A stretch of 64,000 nt of DNA from Salvia splendens (GCF_004379255.2 NC_056035.1:18497902-18561901); one strand, 5' to 3'. Positions 24,197 to 34,835 are shown, numbered from the stretch's first letter. Translations and numbers: made by a program. The notes: generated from the letters alone by a model not told the origin.

Positions 24197-24616
24197 TAGA
24201 TGGGGGAATTCAAATCACAAAATATTCATGTTTATTACTTTATTACAGTCATTTTCAACCCTTTATATAATCGTCAAGCATTCCTTTTGTTATAATAACC
24301 CTTTTGACTTAGCCTTGTGCAATTAAATTCCTACATACTTAGTTACAATCCATGATGTGCTCGATTATTTCCACTTCTGATTTTATTTGAAAATATCTCG
24401 AAAATGTTGACTATTATATGCCAGCTTTGCTCCATTTTACTCTATTCATCTCAAAAAAATTGTAGAAATTATACTTCCATCCATCTCTTCAAGTATAAAC
24501 GTTTAAAGGTAGATACATTTTAATGCACGATTAAAATAGCAAGAGAGATAAAAAAAAATTGATTAAAATACTCCCTCCGTCCCATAAAAATATCTGCACT
24601 TTCTATTTTCGTCTGT

Positions 24617-25289
24617 TGATGGGGTACGTACTAAACAAGCCCAATAGCAGTGACGGCCCATCAGCCCAAAGCCCAAGGAAGAGTATCAGTTCGGCATTAC
24701 CAAAGAGTTCGGCCCCAACCGCATTACCAAAGAGTTCGGCCCCAGCCTACAGCTCGGTAAAAGCCGACCAATCAAGCTCTACTCTCAGATCGGCAAAAGC
24801 TGCTCGGCAATAGTTCAGAAGTTCGGTCTCAGTATTCGACCGAACTGGGAGATAGTGGACTCATGCAGAACCTCCACGACCTCCACTACACGATCTATTT
24901 AGTGGTGTCAACTCATGCAGGGTCTCATGCAGGATAGCGGACCAAACAAAGAGATAGTGGACCCATGCAGGATCTCATGACCTCCACGACATCCACTACC
25001 TAGTTAGTGGTGATGCAAGCCACGACCTAGTTAGTGGTGATGCAAGCCACGATCTTAGTTCAATGTATAAATAGAACTTAGATCAGATAGAGGGGGGGCT
25101 CTAGACATCAAATAACATATAGCAAGTCTGTATTTGTAAGCTGTAAACCAGATCAAGCAATACAATCTTGCCCTCCTTTCTTCCCGTGGACGTAGATTTA
25201 CTTCAGTAAATCGAACCACGTAATTCCTTGTGTCGTGATCTATATTCATTACCTGCATTTACTACCATAAAAAATTCGCCCAACCATCA
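24617..25289 (+). repeat. 5' LTR of Tat element 1
   Basis: The LTR starts TGATGGGGTACG and ends CCCAACCATCA. A TATA box (TATAAATAG, 25066-25074) marks the U3/R boundary. The first 250 bases repeat gagttcggc/aagctc words. The 3' copy is at 34836-35508. Confidence 0.95.
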
Positions 25290-25290
25290 C

Positions 25291-25308
25291 TGGCGCCGTC
25301 TGTGGGAA
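25291..25308 (+). other. Primer-binding site of Tat element 1
   Basis: TGGCGCCGTCTGTGGGAA begins one base after the 5' LTR, where a tRNA 3' end would anneal to prime minus-strand synthesis. The donor tRNA was not determined. Confidence 0.8.
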
Positions 25309-25384
25309 ACAGAGAACCAAATTTGTGATAAAGCGAATTTTTGACCCTTTTTCCACCCCAAAAAAAAAAAAAAAAAAAAAAAAA

Positions 25385-27463
25385 ATGCATACCAGATCAC
25401 ATAACACCCATAATACCGTTCGTGATAACCCTGAGGAAGCTAGTCCAGCCCGCAGGTCTGGAAAACAGCCTCGGGAGAAATCTACTTCCAGTTCTCACGG
25501 AGAAGGAACAAGCCGCTCAAAGACTCATCGCACCGAGTCTTCCCAGCAGCCCGATTTGAACGAGGCTGTCAAATTGTTTTTGGCCGAGAAGCAGGAAGAG
25601 TTCTTAATTTTCCTGCAAAAGAGCCAAAAGCCGGAGACGAAAACGGTGGATTCTCCCTCCTCATCCAGACATGAAAGTCACTACCGCAGTAGTGCTGTGT
25701 CTTCCAGGAAGAAGAATCCTCAACCCCGACATGTTCCTGTTCCTCCTCGGTACCGGAATCACAGGAGAACTCCATCTCCTCCATACCGAAGAGATGTCGG
25801 GTTCGCCATGTACGGAGCATTGAAGACTCCGTTCTCGGACGATATCACCCGAACTCCCTTGCCACAGAACTACCGAACTCCGTCGATGACTTATGACGGG
25901 TTAGAGAATCCTCATGACTTCCTGGGACGCTATCAGTATAACATGGCGAACCAGGGTCTCAATGAGGTCCATATGTGCAAGCTGTTTCCCGAGCTGCTTA
26001 TCGGGAACGCAAGAAGGTGGTTCGATAGCCTCCCCCAAGGCAGCATTAGATCTTACCGAGATCTAATGGATGCTTTCCACAGGAGGTTCTTTCAGAAAGC
26101 GGAAGCCCGAATCACTTCGGCTCAGCTGCTTTCTATACGTCAAAGTCGCGACGAAAAGATCAGCGACTTTATGACGAGATTCCACAAGGAATGCCTACAA
26201 GTAGATGATCTCAATGATCTACATGTCATTTCGGCATTCCAAAATGGAATCCTGCCCGGAGCTCTCTACAGAAAGCTCGTGGAATGCAGTCCGCAAACAG
26301 CTCAAGAAATGTGGGACATTGCGGACCAGTTCTCTCGTGCCGATGAGGCAGACCGTCGCAAACGGTCTTTAGACAGCTCATCCCGAGGAGACAGGAGGAA
26401 GCCCGATCATAGCGATCAGGGACATCCTCGCCGAACTCCTTTTGAAAGGATTCAAAGGGCTCCGGTGCAAGACCGATTGGGGCCACGTCTCAATCCTGAG
26501 AAGCCGCCCGCTCAGTTCGTACCATTGAACAAGTCGAGAGCGGAAATTTTCGAACTGCATTCCGATATGTTCGAAAAACCAAAGCGGATGACGAAATCGG
26601 CCGCGCGTCGACCTCAGGATCAATATTGCTCCTTCCATCAAGACCACGGTCACGATACCGAGGAGTGCCGACATTTGGCTGCAGGTATTGATGCTCTTGT
26701 GAAAGCAGGGACGTTAAAAAAATACCAAAGCAAGCAGCCGAAAAAGAACAAAAAGCAGAGAGGTGCGAACTGCGCTCCTCAGGATCCGAAAAAGCAACAG
26801 GACCCCGAAGACGATGACGAGCTGCAATATGATGGAGTAATCCTGACTATTGATGCTCTCCCTGCCGGGAAGACCAAATCGTCCCTGAAGTCAGAGCGCA
26901 GAGGCTTCAATCGAGAGGAGCCAACGCATAAAAGGCTGAAGCAGGACGAAGTGATTACATTTTCAGATGCAGATCCCGTCCCGGCCATCTCTCCTCATCA
27001 AGACGCTATTGTCATCCAAGCCGGAGTGGCAAACAAACTGATCCACAGAGTGTTTATGGATACCGGAGCGTCAGTCAGCATTCTTTTTAAAGAATGTTTC
27101 GATAAACTAGAAGTGGATCCAGCTCGGCTCAGTCCGGCTCCACTTCCTCTGAAAAGTTTCGCCCAGGAGGACACCCGCCCTGAAGGTATTATCAGCCTTC
27201 CGATCACGGTGGGAAAAGCGCCTACAAGCTCCAGTACGATGATCGAGTTCTTTGTGGTAAAAGCTCGGTCCCCGTACAACATCATCTTGGGAAGAGACTG
27301 GCTCAACGCAGTTCGGGCCGTTTGCTCTACTTATCACCTCACCATCAAGATTCCCACTAAAGGTGGGATAGCGGTCATCCGAGGTGATCAAAAGAGAGCA
27401 AAAGAGTGTCTGCAGATTGCGCTTAAAAGTGCCGAGCAATCAGATCGGCATCATCAAGCATAG
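25385..27463 (+). CDS. Gag-protease polyprotein of Tat element 1
   Basis: The frame encodes 692 residues. The start MHTRSHNTHN at 25385 is chosen because it is shared with element 2 and because the upstream frame runs through a long A tract (25361-25385). A basic, serine-rich N-terminus is followed by the Gag domain (ARRWFDSLPQGSIRSYRDL to AFQNGILPGALYRKL, about residues 200-310). A single zinc knuckle-like motif follows (CSFHQDHGHDTEEC). The aspartic protease active site is FMDTGASVSIL near residue 555. Gag packs the RNA into particles and the protease matures the polyprotein. The frame closes with UAG directly followed by CAA UCA, and the pol frame is in phase with it. Confidence 0.93.
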   Translation: MHTRSHNTHNTVRDNPEEASPARRSGKQPREKSTSSSHGEGTSRSKTHRTESSQQPDLNEAVKLFLAEKQEEFLIFLQKSQKPETKTVDSPSSSRHESHYRSSAVSSRKKNPQPRHVPVPPRYRNHRRTPSPPYRRDVGFAMYGALKTPFSDDITRTPLPQNYRTPSMTYDGLENPHDFLGRYQYNMANQGLNEVHMCKLFPELLIGNARRWFDSLPQGSIRSYRDLMDAFHRRFFQKAEARITSAQLLSIRQSRDEKISDFMTRFHKECLQVDDLNDLHVISAFQNGILPGALYRKLVECSPQTAQEMWDIADQFSRADEADRRKRSLDSSSRGDRRKPDHSDQGHPRRTPFERIQRAPVQDRLGPRLNPEKPPAQFVPLNKSRAEIFELHSDMFEKPKRMTKSAARRPQDQYCSFHQDHGHDTEECRHLAAGIDALVKAGTLKKYQSKQPKKNKKQRGANCAPQDPKKQQDPEDDDELQYDGVILTIDALPAGKTKSSLKSERRGFNREEPTHKRLKQDEVITFSDADPVPAISPHQDAIVIQAGVANKLIHRVFMDTGASVSILFKECFDKLEVDPARLSPAPLPLKSFAQEDTRPEGIISLPITVGKAPTSSSTMIEFFVVKARSPYNIILGRDWLNAVRAVCSTYHLTIKIPTKGGIAVIRGDQKRAKECLQIALKSAEQSDRHHQA

Positions 27464-27469
27464 CAATCA
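27461..27469 (+). promoter_or_regulatory. Candidate stop-codon readthrough site TAG-CAA-TCA
   Basis: The stop TAG is followed by CAATCA, which fits CARYYA, the 3' context known to promote UAG readthrough in tobamovirus RNA. The frame after it has no further stop before pol (33 bases of open reading to the Met at 27497). The same nine bases are kept in element 2 at 52585-52593. Readthrough would set a high Gag to Pol ratio. This is inferred from sequence only. Confidence 0.55.
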
Positions 27470-27496
27470 CAGCAGCCGGAGTCAGAGGCAAGCGAA

Positions 27497-30400
27497 ATGA
27501 CCGAAGTCACACCAGAGTCGAACTCAATGACCGTTCAGTTATACGAAGATGATCCATCCAGAACGGTCAAGATCGGTTTCGCGGGAACGCCCCTACTCCG
27601 GGAAAAGACCATCCAGCTCCTCAAGGAGTACAAAGATGTCTTTGCATGGTCTCCGTTGGACATGACCGGAGTGCCCCCTGAGGTAATCACTCATCGGTTA
27701 AATATTGATCCTTCAGTCCGGCCTATAAAACAGAAGCAAAGACTCTTTGCGGCAGAAAGAAATCAAGTCATCCATGACGAAGTCCGCCAATTACTGAAAG
27801 CGGATGTATTATTCGAGGTGAAATATCCTTCTTGGGTGGCCAATCCTGTGATGATCAAGAAAAAAGAAGGAGGATGGCGGATGTGCATAGATTTTACCGA
27901 TCTAAACAAGCACTGTCCTAAAGATTGCTATCCCCTTCCGAACATAGATAAAAAAGTAGAAGCTTTGATCGGCTTCGAAATTTTCTGTTTTCTTGATTTA
28001 TACAAAGGCTACCACCAAGTTTTAATGGATGAGAATGATGCTTCAAAAACGGCTTTCATTACTGACTTCGGCATCTTTGCTTATAAAAAGATGCCATTCG
28101 GTTTAAAGAATGCCGGAGCCACATATCAAAGGATGGTAGATAAGCTCTTTCGGCATTTGATCGGAAAAGAGGTTGAAGTGTATGTTGACGACATAGTCGT
28201 CAAAAGCAGAAGCACTTCGGAGTACGAAGACAACCTCAAATCCACCCTCGACGTGCTCAAAAAAGCCAACCTCAAACTCAATCCCCAAAAATGTACCTTT
28301 TTGGTAGATTCGGGAAAGTTTCTGGGTTGTTGGGTTTCAAGGGACGGACTCAAGGCAAATCCCTCAAAAGTTCAAGTTGTTCAGAACATGGCGATGCCGA
28401 AGTCCATACATGATGTGCAAAGACTAACTGGATGTCTAGCCGCACTGAATAGATTCCTTTCCCAAGCAGCCGAAAAGCAACTACCGTTCTTCAAAGTGTT
28501 GAAAAAGGCACCAAAGTTTGAGTGGGGAGCCGAGCAGAAAAAGGCTTTTGACGAGCTCAAAAGTTATTTAGCCAAGCTTCCAATTCTCTCTGCTCCAACA
28601 GATGCCGAAGTGATATTCTTATACTTAGCGGCATCAGATCAAACCATTAGCGCGGTGCTTGTACGAGAAGAAGGCCTAAAGCAGCTTCCCATCTACTTTA
28701 CAAGCCGAGCATTAAGAGGTCCAGAAACAAGGTATCAACCTCTGGAAAAAATTGCTCTGGCGTTAGTAAATGCAGCAAGGAGACTGCGGCCATACTTCTA
28801 TGCTCACAAGGTATGCGTCTTAACCGATCTGCCACTTCGGCAAGTTTTGACCAAGCCAGAAGCATCAGGCAGAATCGCCAAATGGGCCATAGAGTGGGGA
28901 GAACACTCAATAGAATATCTACCTCGGAAAGCCATCAAGGGACAAGCCTTGGCAGATTTTCTTGCAGAAGCAAAGTTCGATCAAGCAATCCCTGTTATTG
29001 CCGAACAGAAAAATCCTGCCAATGACGAACTAACACAGCCCCAAGAATCCGAAGTAGAACCGCCGGACTGCTGGAGTGGATTCGTAGATGGAGCTTCGAA
29101 TAAGACGGGAAGTGGAGCTGGTATTCTACTTATCGCTCCCGACGGACACGAGGTAACTTATTCACTTCGGTTCTTATTCCCAACTACTAATAACGAAGCC
29201 GAATACGAAGCCCTCCTTGCCGGACTTCAATTAGCGCAAAGTCTATTTGTCAAATCTCTCAAAATCCATTGTGATTCACAAGTCATAGTGAATCACATGC
29301 TGGGTACAAGTGAAGCCCGAGATGAGAGGATGAAAAAATACTTGGACAAAGCGCAAAGCATTAGCCGAAGTTTCTCTTATTTTCGGATAATCCGTATTCC
29401 CAGAGCGGAAAACAGCCGAGCAGATACTTTAAGTAAGTTGGCCTCATATCCGAGCTCAAAGGTGGAGGAATTACTACACCGAAGCATTGATGAAGCTGAG
29501 GTACATTCAGTAACCAGCTCGCCGAACTGGATGACGCCGATCTTACAGTATCTAGATCAAGGACAACTGCCCGAGGATAAGAGAGAAGCTCGGAAAATCA
29601 CATGCCGAGCACTTCGGTATGAACTTCATAAAGGAGTCCTATACAGAAAGTCCTACCTTCAACCGTTATTGCGATGTGTAGGACCAGAAGAGACGGACTA
29701 CATCCTTAGAGAAGTTCATGAAGGATCTTGCGGTAGCCACATCGGAGCTAGAGCTTTAGCTAAAAAAGTTCTGAGATGGGGATATTATTGGCCAACTTTG
29801 GTACAAGAAGCAGTGCAGCTCGTCAAGACATGTACGAAGTGCCAAATTCATGCAAATATCCCAAGGATGCCGCAGACCGATCTATGTGCTATGCAAAGCC
29901 CTTGGCCTTTTATGCAATGGGGCATAGACATAGTAGGACCACTACCACAAGCTCCTCGGCAAATGAAATTCCTTATCGTTGTCGTGGATTACTTCACGAA
30001 GTGGGTGGAGGCTGAACCATTAGCTACGATAACGAGCTCGAAGGCATTGGATTTCGTCTGGAAGAACATAGTGTGCCGATTTGGCATACCCCACATCCTC
30101 ATTTCGGATAATGGGACTCAGTTCACCGACAAGACATTCAAGAATTGGTGCCAAGAGCTGAATATTCAACAGCGGTTCACTTCGGTCTCCCACCCACAAG
30201 CAAACGGACAAACGGAGGTAACAAACCGTATCTTGGTGAAAGGGTTAAAAGCTCGGTTAGAACAAGCCAAAGGACAATGGGTAGAAAATCTCCCTCAAGT
30301 CCTATGGTCCTACCGAACTACACCCAAAACCTCCAACGGTGAAACTCCGTACAGTCTGGTGTACGGCACTGAAGCCGTGATTCCGGTTGAGATCGGCGTA

Positions 30401-30760
30401 CCCAGTCCCCGAACTCTAAATTTCTCCTCAGAAATGAATGATGACGGACTAAGAGCCGAACTAGATCTGGCCGAAGAAAGAAGAGAATTGGCCTGCATAA
30501 AAGCAGCCAAGTACAAGGAGCAAGTAGCCCGGTATTATAACCAAAGGGTGAAAAAGCTGCAATTTCAAGTGAAAGATCTCGTCTTGAGAAACAATGAAGT
30601 AAGCCGAGCAGAAAAGCTGGGCAAACTCGAACCCACATGGGAAGGTCCATATCGGGTGTCAGAAGTCCTCGGCAAAGGGTCTTACAAATTGACTCACATG
30701 TCAGGAGAACAAGTACCCCGAACATGGTACATTTCCAACCTCAAGAAGTTCCATTTGTAA
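27497..30760 (+). CDS. Pol polyprotein of Tat element 1 (RT, RNase H, second RNase H, integrase)
   Basis: 1087 residues from the first Met after the leaky stop; the true product probably starts upstream as a Gag-Pol fusion. Reverse transcriptase spans about residues 90-270 with FLDLYKGYHQV, MPFGLKNAGATYQRMV and the catalytic YVDDIVVKS. The Gypsy RNase H follows (about 350-480, ADFLAEA at its end). A second RNase H of archaeal/plant type begins at WSGFVDGASNKTGSGAGI and continues with NNEAEYEALLAGL and HCDSQVIVNHMLG (about 525-650). Integrase has an HHCC-type zinc region (HEGSCGSH to CTKC), catalytic D in GIDIVGP, D in ISDNGTQF and E in NGQTEVTNR. No chromodomain is seen at the C-terminus, as expected for Tat. 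No stop or frameshift was found. Confidence 0.95.
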   Translation: MTEVTPESNSMTVQLYEDDPSRTVKIGFAGTPLLREKTIQLLKEYKDVFAWSPLDMTGVPPEVITHRLNIDPSVRPIKQKQRLFAAERNQVIHDEVRQLLKADVLFEVKYPSWVANPVMIKKKEGGWRMCIDFTDLNKHCPKDCYPLPNIDKKVEALIGFEIFCFLDLYKGYHQVLMDENDASKTAFITDFGIFAYKKMPFGLKNAGATYQRMVDKLFRHLIGKEVEVYVDDIVVKSRSTSEYEDNLKSTLDVLKKANLKLNPQKCTFLVDSGKFLGCWVSRDGLKANPSKVQVVQNMAMPKSIHDVQRLTGCLAALNRFLSQAAEKQLPFFKVLKKAPKFEWGAEQKKAFDELKSYLAKLPILSAPTDAEVIFLYLAASDQTISAVLVREEGLKQLPIYFTSRALRGPETRYQPLEKIALALVNAARRLRPYFYAHKVCVLTDLPLRQVLTKPEASGRIAKWAIEWGEHSIEYLPRKAIKGQALADFLAEAKFDQAIPVIAEQKNPANDELTQPQESEVEPPDCWSGFVDGASNKTGSGAGILLIAPDGHEVTYSLRFLFPTTNNEAEYEALLAGLQLAQSLFVKSLKIHCDSQVIVNHMLGTSEARDERMKKYLDKAQSISRSFSYFRIIRIPRAENSRADTLSKLASYPSSKVEELLHRSIDEAEVHSVTSSPNWMTPILQYLDQGQLPEDKREARKITCRALRYELHKGVLYRKSYLQPLLRCVGPEETDYILREVHEGSCGSHIGARALAKKVLRWGYYWPTLVQEAVQLVKTCTKCQIHANIPRMPQTDLCAMQSPWPFMQWGIDIVGPLPQAPRQMKFLIVVVDYFTKWVEAEPLATITSSKALDFVWKNIVCRFGIPHILISDNGTQFTDKTFKNWCQELNIQQRFTSVSHPQANGQTEVTNRILVKGLKARLEQAKGQWVENLPQVLWSYRTTPKTSNGETPYSLVYGTEAVIPVEIGVPSPRTLNFSSEMNDDGLRAELDLAEERRELACIKAAKYKEQVARYYNQRVKKLQFQVKDLVLRNNEVSRAEKLGKLEPTWEGPYRVSEVLGKGSYKLTHMSGEQVPRTWYISNLKKFHL

Positions 30761-31078
30761 GAGACAGTCCGGTCAGTCAGTCTTGTGTCTAGTTCGGTCC
30801 TAGGGGTATGTGCTTTCTTTGTTTTTTACTTGTTTTTCATGTTTGTCTATGTGCGTTTTGTTCGTCTATGTGCGTTTTGTTTGTCTATATGCGTTTTGTC
30901 TGTCTATGTGCGTGTCGTCTCTTACAAATGTTACTGAGGTATCTTGTTCTTCGAAGGCTGATCCCCTTTTTAGAACATATATAAGCCAACGATTGTGAGT
31001 CCAAGCTTCTAAGGAGGATACAAGACCACAATTCAGCTTAAGAAACAAGCAGTTCGTCTGAAACGAACTGCAACAAAG

Positions 31079-31483
31079 GGAAAGTCCGATCCACGCGATA
31101 AAACTCGCCGAACTAGGACAAGGGAAAGTCCGATCCACGCGATAAAACTCGCCGAATTAGGACAAGGGAAAGTCCGATCCCCAAATTAGGACAAGGGAAA
31201 GTCCGATCCGAGTGATAAAACTCGCCAAATTAGGACACAAGCTTAGTCTGGTCAAAGAAATTTACTTCATAAGACCAAAGACGAGTCCGGTCAAAGAAGT
31301 TTACTTCATAAGACCAAAGACGAGTCCGTTCAAAGAAGTTTATTTCATAGGACCGAGGACCAAGTCCGGTCAAAGAAGTTTACTTCATAAGACCAAAGAC
31401 GAGTCCGGTCAAAGGAGCTTACTTCATAAGACCAAGGACGAGTCCGGTCAAAGAAGTTTACTTCATAAGACCGAGGACGAGCA
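31079..31483. repeat. Two families of tandem repeats between pol and the antisense gene
   Basis: 31079-31240 holds about three copies of a roughly 50-base unit (gaaagtccgatccacgcgat...). 31249-31483 holds six copies of a 39-base unit (ggtcaaagaagtttacttc followed by ataagaccaaagacgagtcc). Tat elements commonly have variable tandem repeats in this untranslated region. Element 2 has a similar but differently expanded array. Confidence 0.85.
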
Positions 31484-31612
31484 CGAAATTTTTTCGCTGA
31501 GCTGTAAATACGCAGTGATAGAAGCGAAATGAAGATTTCATTTATTAAAACTTGTTCGGCATACAACTCCGCTGCCCTACGAGAAGGCGTTACGCTATTA
31601 CAAAGGACTATT

Positions 31613-34496
31613 CTACTGTCCCTGGTTGCTAAAGTTGAGCCATCTATTCACAAAATCCTCGTGAAGCCGAGTTCGGGCGTTCCGGGCAGCTGAAGAATAA
31701 GCAGGTCGACGAGATGCTCTGATCGACCTACCGCCTCTTCCTTGAGTCCGGGAAGTACTGGCACCTCGGCGGCGAAGAGTCTCTTCACGAAGCATTTGTT
31801 GATCTTGCTCACTCATAATCACAGCTCCTCTACGAACTTCAGTCCGTCCTTGTCTTGACGTTTCCGGTTGCTCCTGAGTCCGTTCTCGTCTTGACGTTTC
31901 CGGTTGCTCCTGAGTTCGTTGCTGATTTGGAGTAGGATTTTGAGCAAGTGGATCAGAGGTTTGAGCTGGTGTATGAGCATCTGTTGGCGGGAAATGCCTA
32001 AGGAATCTCTCGATTGAAGGACGCCGGGAAAGAACGATGTCGTACCGAGAAGCCCAGCGCCGCAATGATTTCACAACTTGTTGGCAAGCCGAGCTCTCCA
32101 GCGCATTGTTCCTCCGGAGTACATGATATTCCTCCCACAGTTCGTCAACTCGTTCCTGAACTTCAGAGATGGTCATTCCCCCGCGCCTGCTGATGAAATC
32201 CTCATACGCAGTCCTCTCAGCGACAGCAGTATTCAGTTCGGCCTCCAGATCTTTCTTTTCGGACTCTAAGTCCTTATTGTCGGCCTCCAGCTTCACTAAA
32301 CAAGCCAAGAGTTCGTCATTCTTCATCTGGTCAGCTATGGCTTTTTTCTCAGCTTCGTCTAAAGCGGAAGAGTACAGCCGCTTCCAGTGAAGTACCTCCA
32401 GCTCCTTAAGAGTTAAGAATACAAAGCAGCCTATGTCAGTTCGGCATTTCAGTTTACTGAGCAGGTAGTAAACCACAATAGGAGTAAAAGAGAGTACGAA
32501 AAGCTATACGAAGACACAAGTGCAGAAAGAAGAATTTTTTCATTCATAAGAAAAAAAATTTTTACACAAGGAGGGCTTCAAGGCCATTTTACAACAAGGA
32601 AGAAACTAAACTAAGAGAAGGGAGACGAAATCATACTCCGCCAGCTTCGTCTCCGGCTCCTCGGTGAGGTTCAGCTTCCTTCTCCTTGTCTGCCTCAGCT
32701 TCAGCCTCGGCCTCCCTGCTCCCCCCAGCCTGCTCGGTGCCCCCATCACCGATCAGCAGCACCTCTTGCTCGGCCTGCCTGTCTCCGGTCTGCTGATCAA
32801 GCTGCTCGGTCTCACCCTCTCCGTGGAAAATTGGAGCGGGTGAAACTGGCCCTAAGGAGGCAAAGATAGCCTCCATATTCTCGTCCCGGTCAGCTCGGCA
32901 ACTACGAACTCGGTCAGCAGAAAGCAGGACCGAGGACGAAGCAAGCTCCTCAAGGAGCGGCAGACTCTGGAGACGAGCTGCTATCTCTCGGCCGTACAGC
33001 GGCAGAACGACTTCGGGCCCCTGCTCGGCATTATCGGTCATCAGTTTCAGCAGATCACCGACAAAGGCCGAAAATTGATTGCTCAGAAAGAGTTTCTCCG
33101 CGAAAGCACGGAGAACCTCCCCTTGGGCAACCACGGCGGCAGCATCCCTCTGTTTCGTCTGCTCTCGCTGGATGACGAGCTGGTTTTTGGCAAACTGGGC
33201 TTCATCCTGGGCCGAGATCCTAGCAGCTCTGGCCTTCTCAAAGTCTGCCTTAGCCTGTTCGGCCTGGTGACGAGCAGCCGCCAACTTCCTCTGCATCTCA
33301 GCATAATCGTTGGACGCTTTGGAGAGTTCAACGGCGACGAGCTTGGAGAGCATATCGTTCCTCTGAAAATGGAAAAAGGAAAAAGTAAACCGAGGGGCCA
33401 CAAAAAATACAGGAAAAAAGCAAGGCCAGAAAATCAAGAAGAGAATTCACCTCGGCGAAGTCCGTGGGCCATAAAAATGGCTCACAGATATGTTCCGAAG
33501 GAGGCGCCAAGACCACGTCTTTCTCTGGCGCTCTTGGGGGCTTCTGGGTCTTCCCCTTCCCCTTTGCCGAAGTGGACTCCGGCTTTTTTGGATCCGAAGA
33601 AGAGGTCTTTTGCCTCTTCGGATTCTTCTCGGCATCAGACGCCGAGCTGGTGGTTTTCGGCCTCTCCGGTTCTTTAGATTCGGAGGATTTGCGACTAATC
33701 TTGTTCAGCAAGTTCACTGCCAAAAAGCAAGAAAACAAGGTTAGTTTTCGTCGTCAAGGCAGTAATGCATAAAAAAGAATTCCTCACCCTCAGTCTCTTC
33801 GTCCGAAGACGAGGAGTCGAACACGAAGTCGCCCTTGACGAGCTCAGACTCCAGGTACTGCTTCCTAATCATAGGAATCTTATTGAGCTCGCCCTCGAGC
33901 TCGTCCAACGGTTCTAACCGAGGATGAGGAATCACGGACTTCGGCCCTCTCCAGGGAAAGCCCGGAGCCGCTGTCCTATTATAAAAAAAGAAGCGATGTT
34001 GCCACTTTGGCCACTTGGTTTTGCAGAAGGCCCTAAAGGGCTGTAAAGGGATCAAGTAAAACCAAGATCCCTTCCTCTTAAACTGGAAGAAATTAAGGAT
34101 TGCCCTCAGAGACAGATCCTTATCTAGCCTACGCAGTTCGGCAGCAAAGGCCGATAAGTGCCTCCAAGAGTTCGGAGTCACCTGACCTAAATGGAGTTGA
34201 AAAAAATCTAGCAGCTCTACAAAGGCAGGGGGAAGAGGGAAACGAAGCCCGCATTCCAAGCCGGCTTCATAAACGGTGGCGTAACCCTCCGGCGGCGAGT
34301 CAGCCCTATGAAGGTCGTCGGGAATCGCAACCTTCCCCCCAGGAAAAAAATATTTTTCGTGTAAGGATATCACAGTATCCTTACTCAAGATGCTGTGAAA
34401 ATACTCTACGGTCTTCTCCCCGGATTCTTTCCGGCTAGAAGACCCCTTACCCCCTTTCCTACCGCTACCTGACTCAGAAGAAGAAGAAGAAGACAT
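31613..34496 (-). CDS. Antisense four-exon gene of Tat element 1, gypsy-type transposon domain plus coiled coil
   Basis: Minus-strand exons 34496-33788, 33716-33451, 33362-32637 and 32404-31613 join through GT-AG introns with matching phases into 830 residues. The start MSSSSSSESGSGRKG is preceded by a TATA-like box. Exon 1 carries a domain with PEGYATVYEAGLECGLRFP and TPNSWRHLSAFAAEL, which resembles the plant-specific 'putative gypsy type transposon' family (Transposase_28). Exon 2 is a basic, Ser/Pro/Lys-rich linker. Exon 3 is a long heptad-like region (NDYAEMQRKLAAARHQAEQA) and ends in an acidic tail; exon 4 resumes coiled coil (DKNKDLESEK-like) and ends in Arg-rich sequence. Without the last splice, exon 3 runs into a stop two codons on. 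The function is unknown; extra antisense ORFs are known in Tat-lineage elements. Element 2 keeps the same four-exon frame. Confidence 0.78.
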
Positions 34497-34623
34497 GGTT
34501 CTTACTCTTTGAAAGTCTGTAGAAATTCTGAAGAAATTCTTGAAAGTGGAAGGAAATTTTTACGCAAAAGAGAGAGAATGCAGAAGAAGCAATAGCAAAA
34601 GTGTTCAAATGATGAAGAAAGGA

Positions 34624-34637
34624 CGTATTTATCAGAT
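34624..34637 (-). promoter_or_regulatory. TATA-like box for the antisense gene
   Basis: On the minus strand, TGATAAATACGTCC lies about 130 bases upstream of the antisense start codon. Element 2 has TGATAAATATGCTC at the same relative place (about 57085-57098). It suggests an internal promoter reading against the retrotransposon RNA. Confidence 0.4.
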
Positions 34638-34823
34638 TCGGAGAAGATTTCAAAATCATCGCACCGTTTCGAATCCCACCTTTTCAGGATTCAACGGCCG
34701 GATTTTACTGTCGCATTTAATGCAGTCACGCGCAAGGCACGTCCCCTGACGTCAGCCTCCTCCGTACCTTTATCCAGAATGCCGAAGTGACTCGCTTCGC
34801 CGAAGTGATTCACTTCGCTTTTC

Positions 34824-34832
34824 GGGGGGGGG
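34824..34832 (+). other. Polypurine tract of Tat element 1
   Basis: Nine G residues followed by TAG sit directly before the 3' LTR. This is the expected site of plus-strand priming. Element 2 has eight G residues at the same position (57283-57290). Confidence 0.75.
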
Positions 34833-34835
34833 TAG

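Larger units (their letters stand above)
22841..24568. other. AT-rich spacer with small tandem repeats
   Basis: No gene was recognised. The stretch contains the 57-bp duplication and the microsatellite listed separately. Confidence 0.6.

Noticed and set aside
30866..31138. 90-codon minus-strand frame after pol
   Set aside because: It overlaps low-complexity tgtctatgtgcg words and the repeat array, is not open in element 2 in the same form, and does not splice into the antisense gene.
31212..31532. 106-codon frame with a repeating 13-residue motif
   Set aside because: The motif is the 39-base tandem repeat read in frame; no start context or conservation in element 2 supports it.
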